64,000 nucleotides of DNA from Euzebya pacifica (GTDB lineage Bacteria; Actinomycetota; Nitriliruptoria; Euzebyales; Euzebyaceae), in contig NZ_CP031165.1 of the NCBI RefSeq assembly GCF_003344865.1, positions 5,275,910 to 5,339,909 of the forward strand, read 5' to 3'. Numbering within the stretch: the stretch's first letter is position 1; every line of letters starts with the position of its first letter. Shown here one piece after another: positions 17,223 to 26,818 of this stretch. Position numbers and translations under genes: made by a program. Under the pieces are notes generated by a model that was given only the letters and a program-made list of their open reading frames with translations, did not search any database and was not told the origin of the DNA.

Positions 17223-18326
17223 ATGCTGCTGTCACGACTCGCGGAGAACATCTACTGGGCCGGCCGCTACCTGGAGCGTGCCGAGGACACCGCGCGCCTG
17301 GTGAAGGTCCACACCGAGCTGTACCTGGACCTGCCGCAGGCCACGTCCATGGGCTGGAACCCGCTGCTGGCGGTCACCGGGTCCGGCGACGCCTACGACG
17401 AGCACGTGCGCCGCAACGGGGCCGACGTCGACCTCAGCGAGGAGCTGCGCGTGGTGACGTTCCTCACCACCTCCCAGGACAACCCGAGCTCGGTGCTGTC
17501 GTGCCTGAACGCCGCCCGCGCCAACCTGCGATCGGTCCGTGCGCTGCTGCCCCGCTCCGGCTGGGAACAGGTCAACCACCTGCACCTGTGGGCCCGTGAC
17601 ACGCAGGGCAAGGCGGTTCCGCGACGCAGCCGGACCGAGTGGGCCAACGACCTGATCCGCAAGTGCCAGACGGTCACCGGGCTGCTGAGCGGCACGATGA
17701 GCCACGACGAGAGCTACCGGTTCCTGGAGGTCGGCCGCCACCTCGAGCGCGCCGACATGACCACCCGTGTGCTGGACGTGCAGGCCCACGTGCTGCTGCA
17801 GCAGATCACCGCCGGGTCCACCTACGCCGATGTCACCTGGATGTCGGTGCTGAAGTCCCTCTCGGCGATGCAGATGTTCCGTCGTGTCGCCCGTGCCGGC
17901 GTCTCCGGCAGCCGGGCCCTCAACTTCCTGCTCTGTGATCGGGAGTTCCCCCGCTCGGTCGCCCACTGCCTGGTCGAGCTCGACCGTGGCCTGCGCCTCC
18001 TGCCGAACTCCGCCACGGTCATCACCGCCGTCGGCGATGCCCTGATCCGGCTGGACCGGGCCGACCTCGACGTGCACCTCAAGGCCATGGCCCCCGGCGA
18101 GCTGCACGACTTCATGGACCGCCTGCAGACCGACATCGGCCACGTGCATGCCACGGCGTCCGACACCTGGTTCGCGCCACCGCCGGTGACCGTGCCGGAG
18201 CCCGAGCCCGCGATGACCGAGTCGACCCCGGCCGCGCCCGCCGGGGCCAGCCAGTCCCAGTCCGTCGGCAACGGCCAGCAGACCCAGCGCCAGTCGGCAG
18301 CACGTGCCGTGCCCAGCTCGACCTGA
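17223..18326 (+). CDS. Alpha-E domain protein (DUF403)
   Basis: A 367-residue, almost wholly helical protein starting MLLSRLAENIYWAGRYLERAEDTARL, the diagnostic N-terminus of the alpha-E family, with conserved histidine/glutamate-rich helices (FLEVGRHLERADMTTRVLDV). A Pro/Gln-rich tail follows residue 325. In other genomes it is encoded with, or fused to, circularly permuted ATP-grasp proteins; here both arrangements occur (compare 21943-24504). The role is thought to be an accessory or helper subunit of the ligase. The 2-bp spacing from the preceding gene indicates coupled expression. Confidence 0.9.
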   Translation: MLLSRLAENIYWAGRYLERAEDTARLVKVHTELYLDLPQATSMGWNPLLAVTGSGDAYDEHVRRNGADVDLSEELRVVTFLTTSQDNPSSVLSCLNAARANLRSVRALLPRSGWEQVNHLHLWARDTQGKAVPRRSRTEWANDLIRKCQTVTGLLSGTMSHDESYRFLEVGRHLERADMTTRVLDVQAHVLLQQITAGSTYADVTWMSVLKSLSAMQMFRRVARAGVSGSRALNFLLCDREFPRSVAHCLVELDRGLRLLPNSATVITAVGDALIRLDRADLDVHLKAMAPGELHDFMDRLQTDIGHVHATASDTWFAPPPVTVPEPEPAMTESTPAAPAGASQSQSVGNGQQTQRQSAARAVPSST

Positions 18327-18372
18327 TCCCCCCACTTCCCTCTCCCCTCCCACACCGCCAGGAGCCCCACGC

Positions 18373-21300
18373 ATGGCCATCCATGTCGCCCTGACCCACC
18401 GCACCACCTACACCTACGACCGGCCCGTCGGGCTCGGTCCCCACGTGGTCCGGCTGCGCCCCGCCGCGCACACCCGCACACCGATCCTGTCCTACTCGCT
18501 GAAGGTCGTGCCCGAGGACAACTTCCTCAACTGGCAGCAGGACCCGTTCGGCAACTACATGGCCCGGCTGGTCTTCCACGAGAAGACCGAGAAGCTGGAG
18601 TTCGTCGTCGACCTCGTGGCCGACATGACGACGATCAACCCGTTCGACTTCTTCGTCGACGAGTACGCCGAGACCTACCCCTTCACCTACGAGCCGTCGC
18701 TCAAGCGTGACCTGGCCGTCTACCTCGAGGGCGACGAACCCGGTCCGCTGCTGACGGAGTGGATGAACGATCGCGTTCGCGACATCGTGCCCACGCGCGA
18801 CGGCAACGAGGGCATGCGGACCATCGACTTCCTGGTCGAGCTCAACCGCCGGGTGCAGAGCGACATCGGCTACACCACCCGTATGGAGCCGGGGGTGCAG
18901 GACCCCGAGGAGACGCTGGACAAGGCGCTCGGGTCCTGCCGCGACTCGGGCTGGTTGCTGGTGCAGATCCTGCGTCGGCTGGGACTGGCGTCCCGGTTCG
19001 TCTCGGGCTACCTGGTGCAGCTGACCGCCGACGTGAAGTCCCTCGACGGCCCCAGCGGTCCCGAGAAGGACTTCACCGACCTGCACGCGTGGACCGAGGT
19101 CTACCTGCCGGGCGCCGGCTGGGTGGGCATGGACCCCACGTCCGGCCTGTTCGCCGGTGAGGGCCACATCCCGCTGGCGGCCACGCCCGAACCGCGCTCG
19201 GCTGCGCCGGTCGAGGGGGCCGTCGACGAGGCAGAGGTGGAGTTCGACCACGCCAACCTGGTCACCCGCATCCACGAGGACCCACGGGTCACCAAGCCCT
19301 ACACCGTCCAGCAGTGGAAGGACGTCGACGCGCTCGGCCGGCAGGTCGACGCCGACCTGAAGGCCGGCGATGTCCGGCTGACCCAGGGCGGCGAGCCGAC
19401 CTTCGTGTCCATCGACGACATGGAGGCGGAGGAGTGGAACACCGCCGCGGACGGCTTCCACAAGCGCGAACGGGCATGGGACCTGTCCCAGCGGCTGTTC
19501 ACCCGGTTCGCCGACGGTGGCCTGATCCACCACGGCCAGGGCAAGTGGTACCCGGGCGAACCCCTCCCGCGCTGGCAGACCGGCCTGTACTGGCGCACCG
19601 ATGGCCAGACCCTGTGGAGCGACCCCGAGCTGCTGGGATCGCCGTGGGATCCGTCGACCGCGACGGCCAAGGACGCCGAGGAGATGGCCCGCCGTATCGC
19701 GGCCTCCTTCGGGGTGCCCGAGGACAACGTGCACGCTGCGTGGGAGGACGAGCTGTACCGGTTGTGGAAGGAGTCCACGCTGCCGGTCGGTGAGGCCCCG
19801 GAGGTCGACATCGACCCCGACGACGACCGGCTCGTCGACCCCGACGAACGGCGTCGCCTGCTGGATGCCATCGACAAGCGCGACCTCAACCCCAACGGCT
19901 TCGCGGTGCCGCTGCACCACGACGGCCTGGGTTGGGCGACCGCCCGCTGGGAGTTCCGACGTGGCCGCCTCGTGCTGATGCCCGGCGACTCGCCGATGGG
20001 CCTGCGCCTGCCCCTCCCCGGCCTGTCGTGGCACGACCCGAAGGTCCAGCCCGAACGCTCGACGTTCGACCAGCTGTTCCTCCAGCGGCCGACCGGGGAC
20101 CCCCTGACCGCCCAGCAGTACGGCCAGCCGATGACCCCGGGTGCCACGCCCGGCGACGGTGACGCCGGCGACGGCTCGGCCGGCCGGGGGGGCAACGGCG
20201 CGATCGGGGCCGAACCCACCCCTGGGGGGTCACCGGCACGATCCGCCGGATCGGGGCGGTCCGACGAGCGCGGATCCGACCGGGGCCCCTCCGACGGGCG
20301 CGACGCCCGGATGCTCCCCATCCAGAACGGCCCCTTCAGCGCCATGTGCGTGGAGGTCCGTGACGGCCGGCTGCACGTGTTCTTCCCACCCCTGACCCAC
20401 CTCGAGCACACCCAGGACGTCCTCGAGGTCGTCGAGGACGCCGCCGCCGACATGGGCGTGCAGGTCGTGCTGGAGGGCTACACGCCGCCCAGCGACCCGC
20501 GCCTGCGCAACCTCGTCGTGGCCCCCGACCCGGGCGTCATCGAGGTCAACGTCCACCCGGCGGCGGACTGGGACGACCTGTCCACGATCGTCAACGGGGT
20601 CTACGAGGACGCCCACCACGCCCGCCTCGCGACCGAGAAGTTCGACCTCGACGGCAGCCACACCGGCTCGGGCGGTGGCAACCACATCACCATCGGTGCC
20701 GAGACGCCGGCGGACTCCCCGCTCCTGCGGCGCCCCGACCTGCTGCAGTCGATGGTCACCTACTGGCAGCACCACCCGTCGTTGTCGTACTTGTTCTCCG
20801 GCAAGTTCATCGGCCCGACCTCGCAGGCGCCACGCGTCGACGAGGGCCGTGACGAGACGCTCTACGAGCTGGAGACCGCCTTCGCCGAGATGGGTCGACA
20901 GGCCGAGCTGCACGGGGGCCAGCCGCCCGCCTGGGTCGTCGACCGGTCGCTGCGCCACCTGCTGACCGACCTGACGGGCAACACCCACCGGGCCGAGTTC
21001 TGCATCGACAAGCTGTTCAGCCCCGACAGCGAGCGCGGCCGCCTCGGCCTGCTGGAGCTGCGTGGCTTCGAGATGCCGCCGCACGCACAGATGTCGCTGG
21101 TGCAGGCGCTTCTCGTCCGCTCGTTGGTCAGCCGGTTCTGGAAGGAGCCCTACGCCGGCCCGATGGTCCGTTGGGGCGGGCTGCTGCACGACCGGTTCCT
21201 CCTCCCCTGGTTCGCCCAGGCCGATGCCCACGAGGTCGTCGCCGACCTGCAGGGCCACGGCTACGACTTCCAGACGTCGTGGCTGGACCCGTTCGTGGAG

Positions 21301-21891
21301 TTCCGCTTCCCACGGCTGGGCACCGCCGTCGTCAACGACGTCGAGATCGAGCTGCGCAAGGCCGTCGAGCCGTGGCACGTCTTGGGTGAGGAGGCCACCG
21401 GACAGGGCACCGCCCGGTTCGTGGACTCCTCCGTCGAACGCGTCCAGGTGAAGGTGAGCGGACTGACCCCCACACGTCACATCGTGACCTGCAACGGGGC
21501 CCCCGTTCCGCTGACCCCGACCACCGAAGCCGGGACCTCCGTCGGCGCCGTTCGCTTCAAGGCCTGGCAGCCGCCGTCGGGCCTGCACCCGACGATCGGG
21601 ATCCACTCGCCGTTGACGTTCGACGTCATCGACCGGTGGAGCCGGCGCTCGCTCGGCGGCGCGCGGTACCACGTCGTCCACCAGGGCGGCATGGGCTACG
21701 ACCGCATGCCCGTCAACCCGCTGGAAGCCGACTCACGACGGGTCAACCGCTTCGAGGTCCTCGGCCACACGCCGGGCCCCGTCGACATCGAGCAGCTCGA
21801 CCGTTGGGGAGCCCGCGACGGCGGTGAGTATCCTCGAACCCTTGACCTCCGCCGCCCTCGCCCCGCGTCCGGTCACGCCCGCGAGGCGTGA
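18373..21891 (+). CDS. Large transglutaminase-like protein with DUF2126 C-terminus
   Basis: 1172 residues. The N-terminal transglutaminase N domain (HRTTYTYDRPVGLGPHVVRLRP) precedes a transglutaminase/papain-like core with the full triad Cys189 (GSCRDSGW), His238 (DLHAWTEV) and Asp254 (MDPT). From about 330 onward the DUF2126 region (LTQGGEPTFVS, GGNHITIG, RPDLLQSM, LELRGFEMPPHAQMS) completes the protein. Residues of roughly 590-646 are a Gly/Ser/Asp low-complexity insert, probably a surface loop. In this gene neighbourhood the cysteine core is predicted to act as a peptidase or transpeptidase opposing or finishing the ATP-grasp ligase. Start ATG 18373 follows CCAGGAG; no signal peptide, so cytosolic. 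Confidence 0.92.
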   Translation: MAIHVALTHRTTYTYDRPVGLGPHVVRLRPAAHTRTPILSYSLKVVPEDNFLNWQQDPFGNYMARLVFHEKTEKLEFVVDLVADMTTINPFDFFVDEYAETYPFTYEPSLKRDLAVYLEGDEPGPLLTEWMNDRVRDIVPTRDGNEGMRTIDFLVELNRRVQSDIGYTTRMEPGVQDPEETLDKALGSCRDSGWLLVQILRRLGLASRFVSGYLVQLTADVKSLDGPSGPEKDFTDLHAWTEVYLPGAGWVGMDPTSGLFAGEGHIPLAATPEPRSAAPVEGAVDEAEVEFDHANLVTRIHEDPRVTKPYTVQQWKDVDALGRQVDADLKAGDVRLTQGGEPTFVSIDDMEAEEWNTAADGFHKRERAWDLSQRLFTRFADGGLIHHGQGKWYPGEPLPRWQTGLYWRTDGQTLWSDPELLGSPWDPSTATAKDAEEMARRIAASFGVPEDNVHAAWEDELYRLWKESTLPVGEAPEVDIDPDDDRLVDPDERRRLLDAIDKRDLNPNGFAVPLHHDGLGWATARWEFRRGRLVLMPGDSPMGLRLPLPGLSWHDPKVQPERSTFDQLFLQRPTGDPLTAQQYGQPMTPGATPGDGDAGDGSAGRGGNGAIGAEPTPGGSPARSAGSGRSDERGSDRGPSDGRDARMLPIQNGPFSAMCVEVRDGRLHVFFPPLTHLEHTQDVLEVVEDAAADMGVQVVLEGYTPPSDPRLRNLVVAPDPGVIEVNVHPAADWDDLSTIVNGVYEDAHHARLATEKFDLDGSHTGSGGGNHITIGAETPADSPLLRRPDLLQSMVTYWQHHPSLSYLFSGKFIGPTSQAPRVDEGRDETLYELETAFAEMGRQAELHGGQPPAWVVDRSLRHLLTDLTGNTHRAEFCIDKLFSPDSERGRLGLLELRGFEMPPHAQMSLVQALLVRSLVSRFWKEPYAGPMVRWGGLLHDRFLLPWFAQADAHEVVADLQGHGYDFQTSWLDPFVEFRFPRLGTAVVNDVEIELRKAVEPWHVLGEEATGQGTARFVDSSVERVQVKVSGLTPTRHIVTCNGAPVPLTPTTEAGTSVGAVRFKAWQPPSGLHPTIGIHSPLTFDVIDRWSRRSLGGARYHVVHQGGMGYDRMPVNPLEADSRRVNRFEVLGHTPGPVDIEQLDRWGARDGGEYPRTLDLRRPRPASGHAREA

Positions 21892-21942
21892 CCCCTCGGC
21901 GGTGCCTGCCCTGACTGCTGACCACGCGGTCCCGGAGGTCGC

Positions 21943-24504
21943 GTGACGTCGGTGCTCGACGGGCCTGCCGAGCCCGCCGACACCACGGACGCCGCCAACG
22001 AGATGACGGCCCCCGACGGCAGCATCCGTCCGGGGTGGGACGGGCTGCACCGGGCCGTGGAGGCCATGGACCTGCGGCAGCAGCGTCGGCTTCGTCGTGA
22101 GGTCGCACGCCTGCTGGAGGACGACGGGGTCACCTATCACGTCCCCGGGACCGGCAAGCGGCTGGCGTGGCAGCTCGACCCCCTCCCCCTCATCATCAGC
22201 GGGGAGGAGTGGGCGGGGATCGAAGCCGGCATCGTCCAGCGCGCCGAGCTGCTGAACCTGGTGTTGGCCGACCTCTACGGCCCCCGGACCCTGCTCGCCA
22301 AGGGCCTGCTGCCCGCCCGGCTGGTCCACGACCATCCGGGGTTCCTTCGGGCCATGCACGGCGTGCACCTGCACGGCCCGCAGCAGCTGTTCACCTACGC
22401 CGCCGACCTGGCGCGCATGCCCGATGGGGCGATGGTCGTCCTGGGCGAGCGCACGCAGGCGCCGTCGGGTGCGGCCTACGCGCTGCAGAACCGGATCGTG
22501 ACCTCCCGGGTGATGGGGCAGCTGCACCGCACCAGCCACGTCCAGCGCCTGGCCCCTTACTTCCGCGCACTGCGACGGGGGCTGCAGCAGGTGGCCCCCG
22601 GCGACGTGACGTTGCCCCGCACCGTCCTGCTCTCCCCCGGCTCGCGCAACGAGACGGCGTTCGAACATGCCCTCCTGGCCGCCCGCCTGGGCCTGTCGTT
22701 GGTGGAGGGCAGCGACCTGCAGGTCCGCGACGGACGGGTGTGGCTGCGCAGCCTCGGCCATCCCGAACCCGTCGACGTGATCGTCCGCCGCATCGACGAG
22801 GAGTGGTGTGACCCCCTGGAGCTGCGGCCGGACTCGCTGATCGGCGTCCCCGGGCTGGTCAACGCCGTCCGCAACGGCACCGTCGCCGTCGTCAACACCC
22901 TCGGCAGCGGCGTGCTGGAGAACCCGGCGCTGCAGGCGTTCCTGCCGGGGCTGGCCCAGCACCTCCTGGGCCAGTCGCTGCGGCTGCCGTCGGTCCAGAC
23001 GGTGTGGCTCGGAGACGAGGAGGGCCGTCGCGAGGTCATGGCGTCCCCCCGCGAGTGGCTGTTCAAGCCGACGGCCCGCACGGCCGGCCGGGACAACACC
23101 ATCGTCGGGTCGGGCCTCGACGACCGTGGCGTGCTGGCCCTGCGCGCACGCGTGGCCGCGGCGCCCCACCGCTGGGTCGCCCAGGAACCCGCCTCGCCCG
23201 CCCGCTCGCCGTCCATCGGCACCGACGGGATCGTCGACCGGCGCACCGTGCTGCGGACCTTCGCCGTGGCCGACGGGTCGTCCTACACCGTCATGCCCGG
23301 CGGGCTGACCCGTGTGGCGCCCGACGACGGCATCATCATCGCCAACCACCAGGGTGCGTGGTCCAAGGACACGTGGGTGCTCGGCGACGCCCACCAGCCC
23401 GTCACCGGCTTCTGGAGCGACGGTGGTGCCGACGACCCGGTCGTCCCGGACGCCACGATGCCGTCCCGTGCGGCAGAGAACCTGTACTGGCTGGGACGCT
23501 ACGCCGAGCGGGCCGAGGGTGTCGCCCGCCTGCTGCGCGAGATCGAGGCCAGGCGGACCGAGTTCCACGAGGCCACCAGCGGACCGGGCGTTGCCTGCAT
23601 CACCGCGCTGCTCCAGGCCGTCACCCAGGTCACCACGACCTATCCCGGGTTCGTCGGCCCCGGCGCGGAGCGGCGGCTGGCCAGCCCACAGGCCGAGCTG
23701 ACGAGCCTGGCCAGCAACGAGGCCCGCCCGGGCACCCTCGCCCACGCGATCCGCAACCTGCTCGACAGCGTCGACGTCGTGCGCGACCAGCTCTCCGGCG
23801 ACACGTGGCTGGTCGTCGTCGACCTGCAGCGCCGCCTGCTGCGGACCGACCCAGCCGACCGGATGCCGACCGCCGAGCCCGGCGAGCTGCTCCTCGACGA
23901 CATGGCTCGGGTCCTCCACGGCCTGCTGTCCATCCAGGGCCTGGCCGCGGAGAACATGATCCGCGATGCCGGTTGGCGGTTCATGGACGCCGGACGGCGG
24001 ATCGAGCGGGGACTGCAGATCCTTGCCCTGCTGCGGGCGACCACCACCCACGTGCGGGAGGACGCGGCAGACGGGCTGGTCGCCGAGTCCGTCCTGCGCG
24101 TCGCCGAGTCGATCATCACCTATCGCCGTCGGTACCGGTCGACGGCGCGGGTCTCGACGCTGCTCGACCTGCTGCTCGTTGACCCCGACAATCCCCGCTC
24201 GCTGACCTACCAGTTCGACCGGCTCGCCGAGGACCTGACGATGTTGCCCGGCCACCCCGGAGCGGGCCGTGTGTCGGCCACCGAACGTCCGGTGCTAGAG
24301 GCGTCGACGGCCCTGCGGGTCGCCGACACCGACCACCTCGCCAGCGACCAGTCCGATCAGGTGCGCGGCGAGCTCGACGACTTCCTCAGCCACCTGTACG
24401 GCCTCATGTCGCGGGCGGCCGAAGAGGTCCGCCGGGCACACTTCACCCACCTCGCGCCGCAGCGGACCATGCGCGCCGACACCAGCGGAGGGGTACGGAC
24501 ATGA
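21943..24504 (+). CDS. Fusion of circularly permuted ATP-grasp and alpha-E domains
   Basis: An 853-residue two-domain protein. Residues about 30-480 are a second circularly permuted ATP-grasp ligase (QAPSGAAYALQNRIVTSRVM, VDVIVRRIDEEWCDP, WLFKPTARTAGRDNTIVG). From Met506 a second alpha-E domain begins (RAAENLYWLGRYAERAEGVARLL). The fusion shows that the separate products of 15739 and 17223 are likely partners too. GTG 21943 is preceded by GGAGG; the stop overlaps the next start (ATGA at 24501). Compared with the stand-alone ATP-grasp protein the sequence is well diverged, so the two ligases may use different substrates. Confidence 0.92.
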   Translation: MTSVLDGPAEPADTTDAANEMTAPDGSIRPGWDGLHRAVEAMDLRQQRRLRREVARLLEDDGVTYHVPGTGKRLAWQLDPLPLIISGEEWAGIEAGIVQRAELLNLVLADLYGPRTLLAKGLLPARLVHDHPGFLRAMHGVHLHGPQQLFTYAADLARMPDGAMVVLGERTQAPSGAAYALQNRIVTSRVMGQLHRTSHVQRLAPYFRALRRGLQQVAPGDVTLPRTVLLSPGSRNETAFEHALLAARLGLSLVEGSDLQVRDGRVWLRSLGHPEPVDVIVRRIDEEWCDPLELRPDSLIGVPGLVNAVRNGTVAVVNTLGSGVLENPALQAFLPGLAQHLLGQSLRLPSVQTVWLGDEEGRREVMASPREWLFKPTARTAGRDNTIVGSGLDDRGVLALRARVAAAPHRWVAQEPASPARSPSIGTDGIVDRRTVLRTFAVADGSSYTVMPGGLTRVAPDDGIIIANHQGAWSKDTWVLGDAHQPVTGFWSDGGADDPVVPDATMPSRAAENLYWLGRYAERAEGVARLLREIEARRTEFHEATSGPGVACITALLQAVTQVTTTYPGFVGPGAERRLASPQAELTSLASNEARPGTLAHAIRNLLDSVDVVRDQLSGDTWLVVVDLQRRLLRTDPADRMPTAEPGELLLDDMARVLHGLLSIQGLAAENMIRDAGWRFMDAGRRIERGLQILALLRATTTHVREDAADGLVAESVLRVAESIITYRRRYRSTARVSTLLDLLLVDPDNPRSLTYQFDRLAEDLTMLPGHPGAGRVSATERPVLEASTALRVADTDHLASDQSDQVRGELDDFLSHLYGLMSRAAEEVRRAHFTHLAPQRTMRADTSGGVRT

Positions 24505-25499
24505 CCTTCGCCGTCGTCCACCGGACGACCTACACCTACGAGTCGGAGGTGTCGGCCAGCTACGGCGAGGCCCACCTGCTGCCCCGTTCGATGCCGGGCC
24601 AACGCGTCCAGTCCGCCGAGCTGACCGTCACCCCGACCCCCGGCACGCTGGACGAGCGGTTGGACTGGTTCGGCAACCGCACCCACTTCTTCGAGCTGTC
24701 GTCGGGCCACACCCGCCTGTCGGTGACCGCGTCCAGCCTCGTCGAGGTCACCCGCCAGCCGATCGGCGACCAGCTGCTGGCCAGCCAACCGTGGGAGTCC
24801 GTCCGGGACCGGCTCGCCGGCGGACCCGGAGGCGGGGACCCGGCGTCGGTGCTGGCCGCCACCGAGTTCGTGATCGCCTCGGAGCAGGCGCCCTCGACCG
24901 CTGCGGCGGCCGCCTACGCCCTTCCCTCCTTCCGTCCCGGTCGTCCCGTCCTGGAGGCGGTGGAGGAGCTGTCCTCGCGCATCCACCGCGACTTCGAGTT
25001 CCATCCGGGGGCGACGACCGTCGGCACCCCCGTCGACGACGTGCTCCGGCGTCGGACGGGCGTCTGCCAGGACTTCGCCCACCTGACCATCGCGTCCCTG
25101 CGCGCCCTGGGGCTGGCCGCCCGCTACGTCTCGGGTTACCTGGAGACCGACCCGCCGCCGGGGAAGCCCAAGCTGCAGGGCGCCGACGTGTCTCATGCCT
25201 GGGCGTCGGTGTTCGTGCCCGACATCGGCTGGGTCGACATCGATCCGACCAACGACCAGTTCGTGGGCGACCGCTACATCACGACCGCGTGGGGCCGCGA
25301 CTACGGTGATGTCGCGCCGCTGAAGGGCGTCATCTTCACCGACGGGGACACCCAGCGCCTGGAGGTCAGCGTCGACGTGCGACGCGTCCGTCCGGCCGAC
25401 ACTCCCCCGCCCGGTTCGGCACTGCCCGGTTCAGCACTGCCCGGTCCCGCACCGCAGCCGATGGTGCAGCAGCAGTCGCAGAGCGGGTTCGACGTCTGA
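24501..25499 (+). CDS. Transglutaminase-like cysteine protein
   Basis: A 332-residue protein with an N-terminal transglutaminase N domain (HRTTYTYESEVSASYGEAHLLPR) and a papain-like core whose triad is complete: Cys189 in GVCQDFAH, His232 in VSHAWASV, Asp248 in DIDPTN. The last 35 residues are a Pro/Gln-rich tail with a repeated PGSALPGSALPG. It shares ATGA with the fusion gene, so stoichiometric expression is likely. In related clusters the pairing of ATP-grasp, alpha-E and this protein is recurrent, and an amide-cleaving or transamidating step is predicted. No secretion signal. Confidence 0.9.
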   Translation: MTFAVVHRTTYTYESEVSASYGEAHLLPRSMPGQRVQSAELTVTPTPGTLDERLDWFGNRTHFFELSSGHTRLSVTASSLVEVTRQPIGDQLLASQPWESVRDRLAGGPGGGDPASVLAATEFVIASEQAPSTAAAAAYALPSFRPGRPVLEAVEELSSRIHRDFEFHPGATTVGTPVDDVLRRRTGVCQDFAHLTIASLRALGLAARYVSGYLETDPPPGKPKLQGADVSHAWASVFVPDIGWVDIDPTNDQFVGDRYITTAWGRDYGDVAPLKGVIFTDGDTQRLEVSVDVRRVRPADTPPPGSALPGSALPGPAPQPMVQQQSQSGFDV

Positions 25500-25509
25500 C
25501 CCACGCTCC

Positions 25510-25515
25510 TACACT
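25510..25515 (+). promoter_or_regulatory. -10 element of the hydrolase gene implying leaderless start
   Basis: TACACT lies 6 nt before the GTG at 25522, with no Shine-Dalgarno of normal spacing, so the transcript probably starts at or next to the start codon. Confidence 0.45.
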
Positions 25516-25521
25516 CGGGGG

Positions 25522-26784
25522 GTGACCACCATGGAGCCGACCACGACCAACCTGCCGGCGACGACCGGACACGACGCGCTGGACGGGCTGGCCGACCTGC
25601 TGCCGCAGGTCTGGCAGGACGTGGTCGTGGACACCATCCGGGAGGTCCACCGGGCCGTGGCCGACCGGGCCTTCCGGGTCGTCCCGGGTTCCCAGCCGAT
25701 CAAGGTGGTGCACGACGGGGTCGCCGACGCCGTCTACGGCACGTTGCGCATGGCGGGAACGGGTGCGAAGACCGCGCTGCGAGCGGTTGTGCGGGCCGGG
25801 GCGACCACGAGGGACCCGGCGATGCTGGAGCGCAGCCGCGGCTGGCGGTCGTCCGTGGCGATCCTCAACGGGGTGCTGGGCGACCTGCTGGACGAGCAGC
25901 GCAACCCGCTGGCCATCCAGATGGCCCCGCGCGTGGGCGGCCGGGACGTGCGCATGTCCCGCGAGGGGCTGGCGGCGGCCTACCCCGAGGCCACGGGGCG
26001 GGTGGCGGTCTTCGTGCACGGGTTGGTGGAGAACGAGGAGTCGTGGCAGTTCCGTGCAGCCGAACGCGGCGGGACCTACCCCGAGCTGCTCGCACGGGCC
26101 GGCATCACGCCGGTCCTCGTGCGGTTCAACACCGGCAAGCACATCTCCGACAACGCCCTGGAGATGGCCGACCTGCTCGACCGCCTTGTCGATCGCTGGC
26201 CCGTGCCGGTGGAGGAGATGCTGCTGGTCGGCCACTCGATGGGTGGGCTCGTCCTGCGCGGTGCGGCCGACATCGGGGCGGCCAGCGGGCTGGGGTGGAC
26301 CGGCCTGGTCCGCAACGTCGTACTGCTCGGTACCCCCAACGAGGGAGCGGTGCTGGAGAAGGTCGCCAACGCCGGCGCCTGGATGCTGGCCACGGTGCCC
26401 GAGATGGCCCCGTTCGGGGCGATCCTCAAGCGACGCAGCGCCGGGATCAAGGACCTGCGCCACGGGTACGTGCGCGCCGCGGACTGGGCGGAGCAGGACC
26501 CCGACGGCCGCCGCAGCCGCACGGCATCCGACACCGAGCCGTGGGAGGGCGTCACCATCCACAACATCGGCGCGACGATCACCCACGATCACACCCACCC
26601 CATGGGGCACGCCCTCGGCGACCTGCTGGTCCGCTGGGACTCCGCCCGGGCGGACGGCCGCCCGTGGGCCCGGTCCGCGTCGGTCACCCATGTGGGCGGT
26701 ACCGACCACTTCGGCCTGCTGAACCACCCCGTGGTCAGCGACCTCCTCGCCGATCTGACCATGGGTCGCCCGCCCACCACCTGA
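25522..26784 (+). CDS. Alpha/beta-hydrolase, lipase/PGAP1-like
   Basis: A 420-residue cytosolic-looking protein. Residues 1-150 are a helical extension containing several basic segments. The hydrolase core begins RVAVFVHGLVENEESW, has the nucleophile elbow GHSMGG (Ser239) and ends with a candidate histidine in GTDHFGLLNHP. This arrangement resembles lipases and the PGAP1-type acyl hydrolases often found in actinobacteria as esterases of unknown substrate. The gene starts 22 bp after the transglutaminase gene but appears to have its own promoter. Confidence 0.8.
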   Translation: MTTMEPTTTNLPATTGHDALDGLADLLPQVWQDVVVDTIREVHRAVADRAFRVVPGSQPIKVVHDGVADAVYGTLRMAGTGAKTALRAVVRAGATTRDPAMLERSRGWRSSVAILNGVLGDLLDEQRNPLAIQMAPRVGGRDVRMSREGLAAAYPEATGRVAVFVHGLVENEESWQFRAAERGGTYPELLARAGITPVLVRFNTGKHISDNALEMADLLDRLVDRWPVPVEEMLLVGHSMGGLVLRGAADIGAASGLGWTGLVRNVVLLGTPNEGAVLEKVANAGAWMLATVPEMAPFGAILKRRSAGIKDLRHGYVRAADWAEQDPDGRRSRTASDTEPWEGVTIHNIGATITHDHTHPMGHALGDLLVRWDSARADGRPWARSASVTHVGGTDHFGLLNHPVVSDLLADLTMGRPPTT

Positions 26785-26818
26785 CCCGATTGACCGTCGT
26801 CCGCGAACGGAGCCAGCC

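Noticed and set aside
20146-20310. Possible separate gene boundary or repeat array within the DUF2126 protein
   Set aside because: It is an in-frame Gly/Ser/Asp low-complexity loop; homology continues on both sides in the same frame.
21733-24255. An 840-codon minus-strand frame opposite the ATP-grasp/alpha-E fusion
   Set aside because: Antisense shadow; no motif and no ribosome-binding site.
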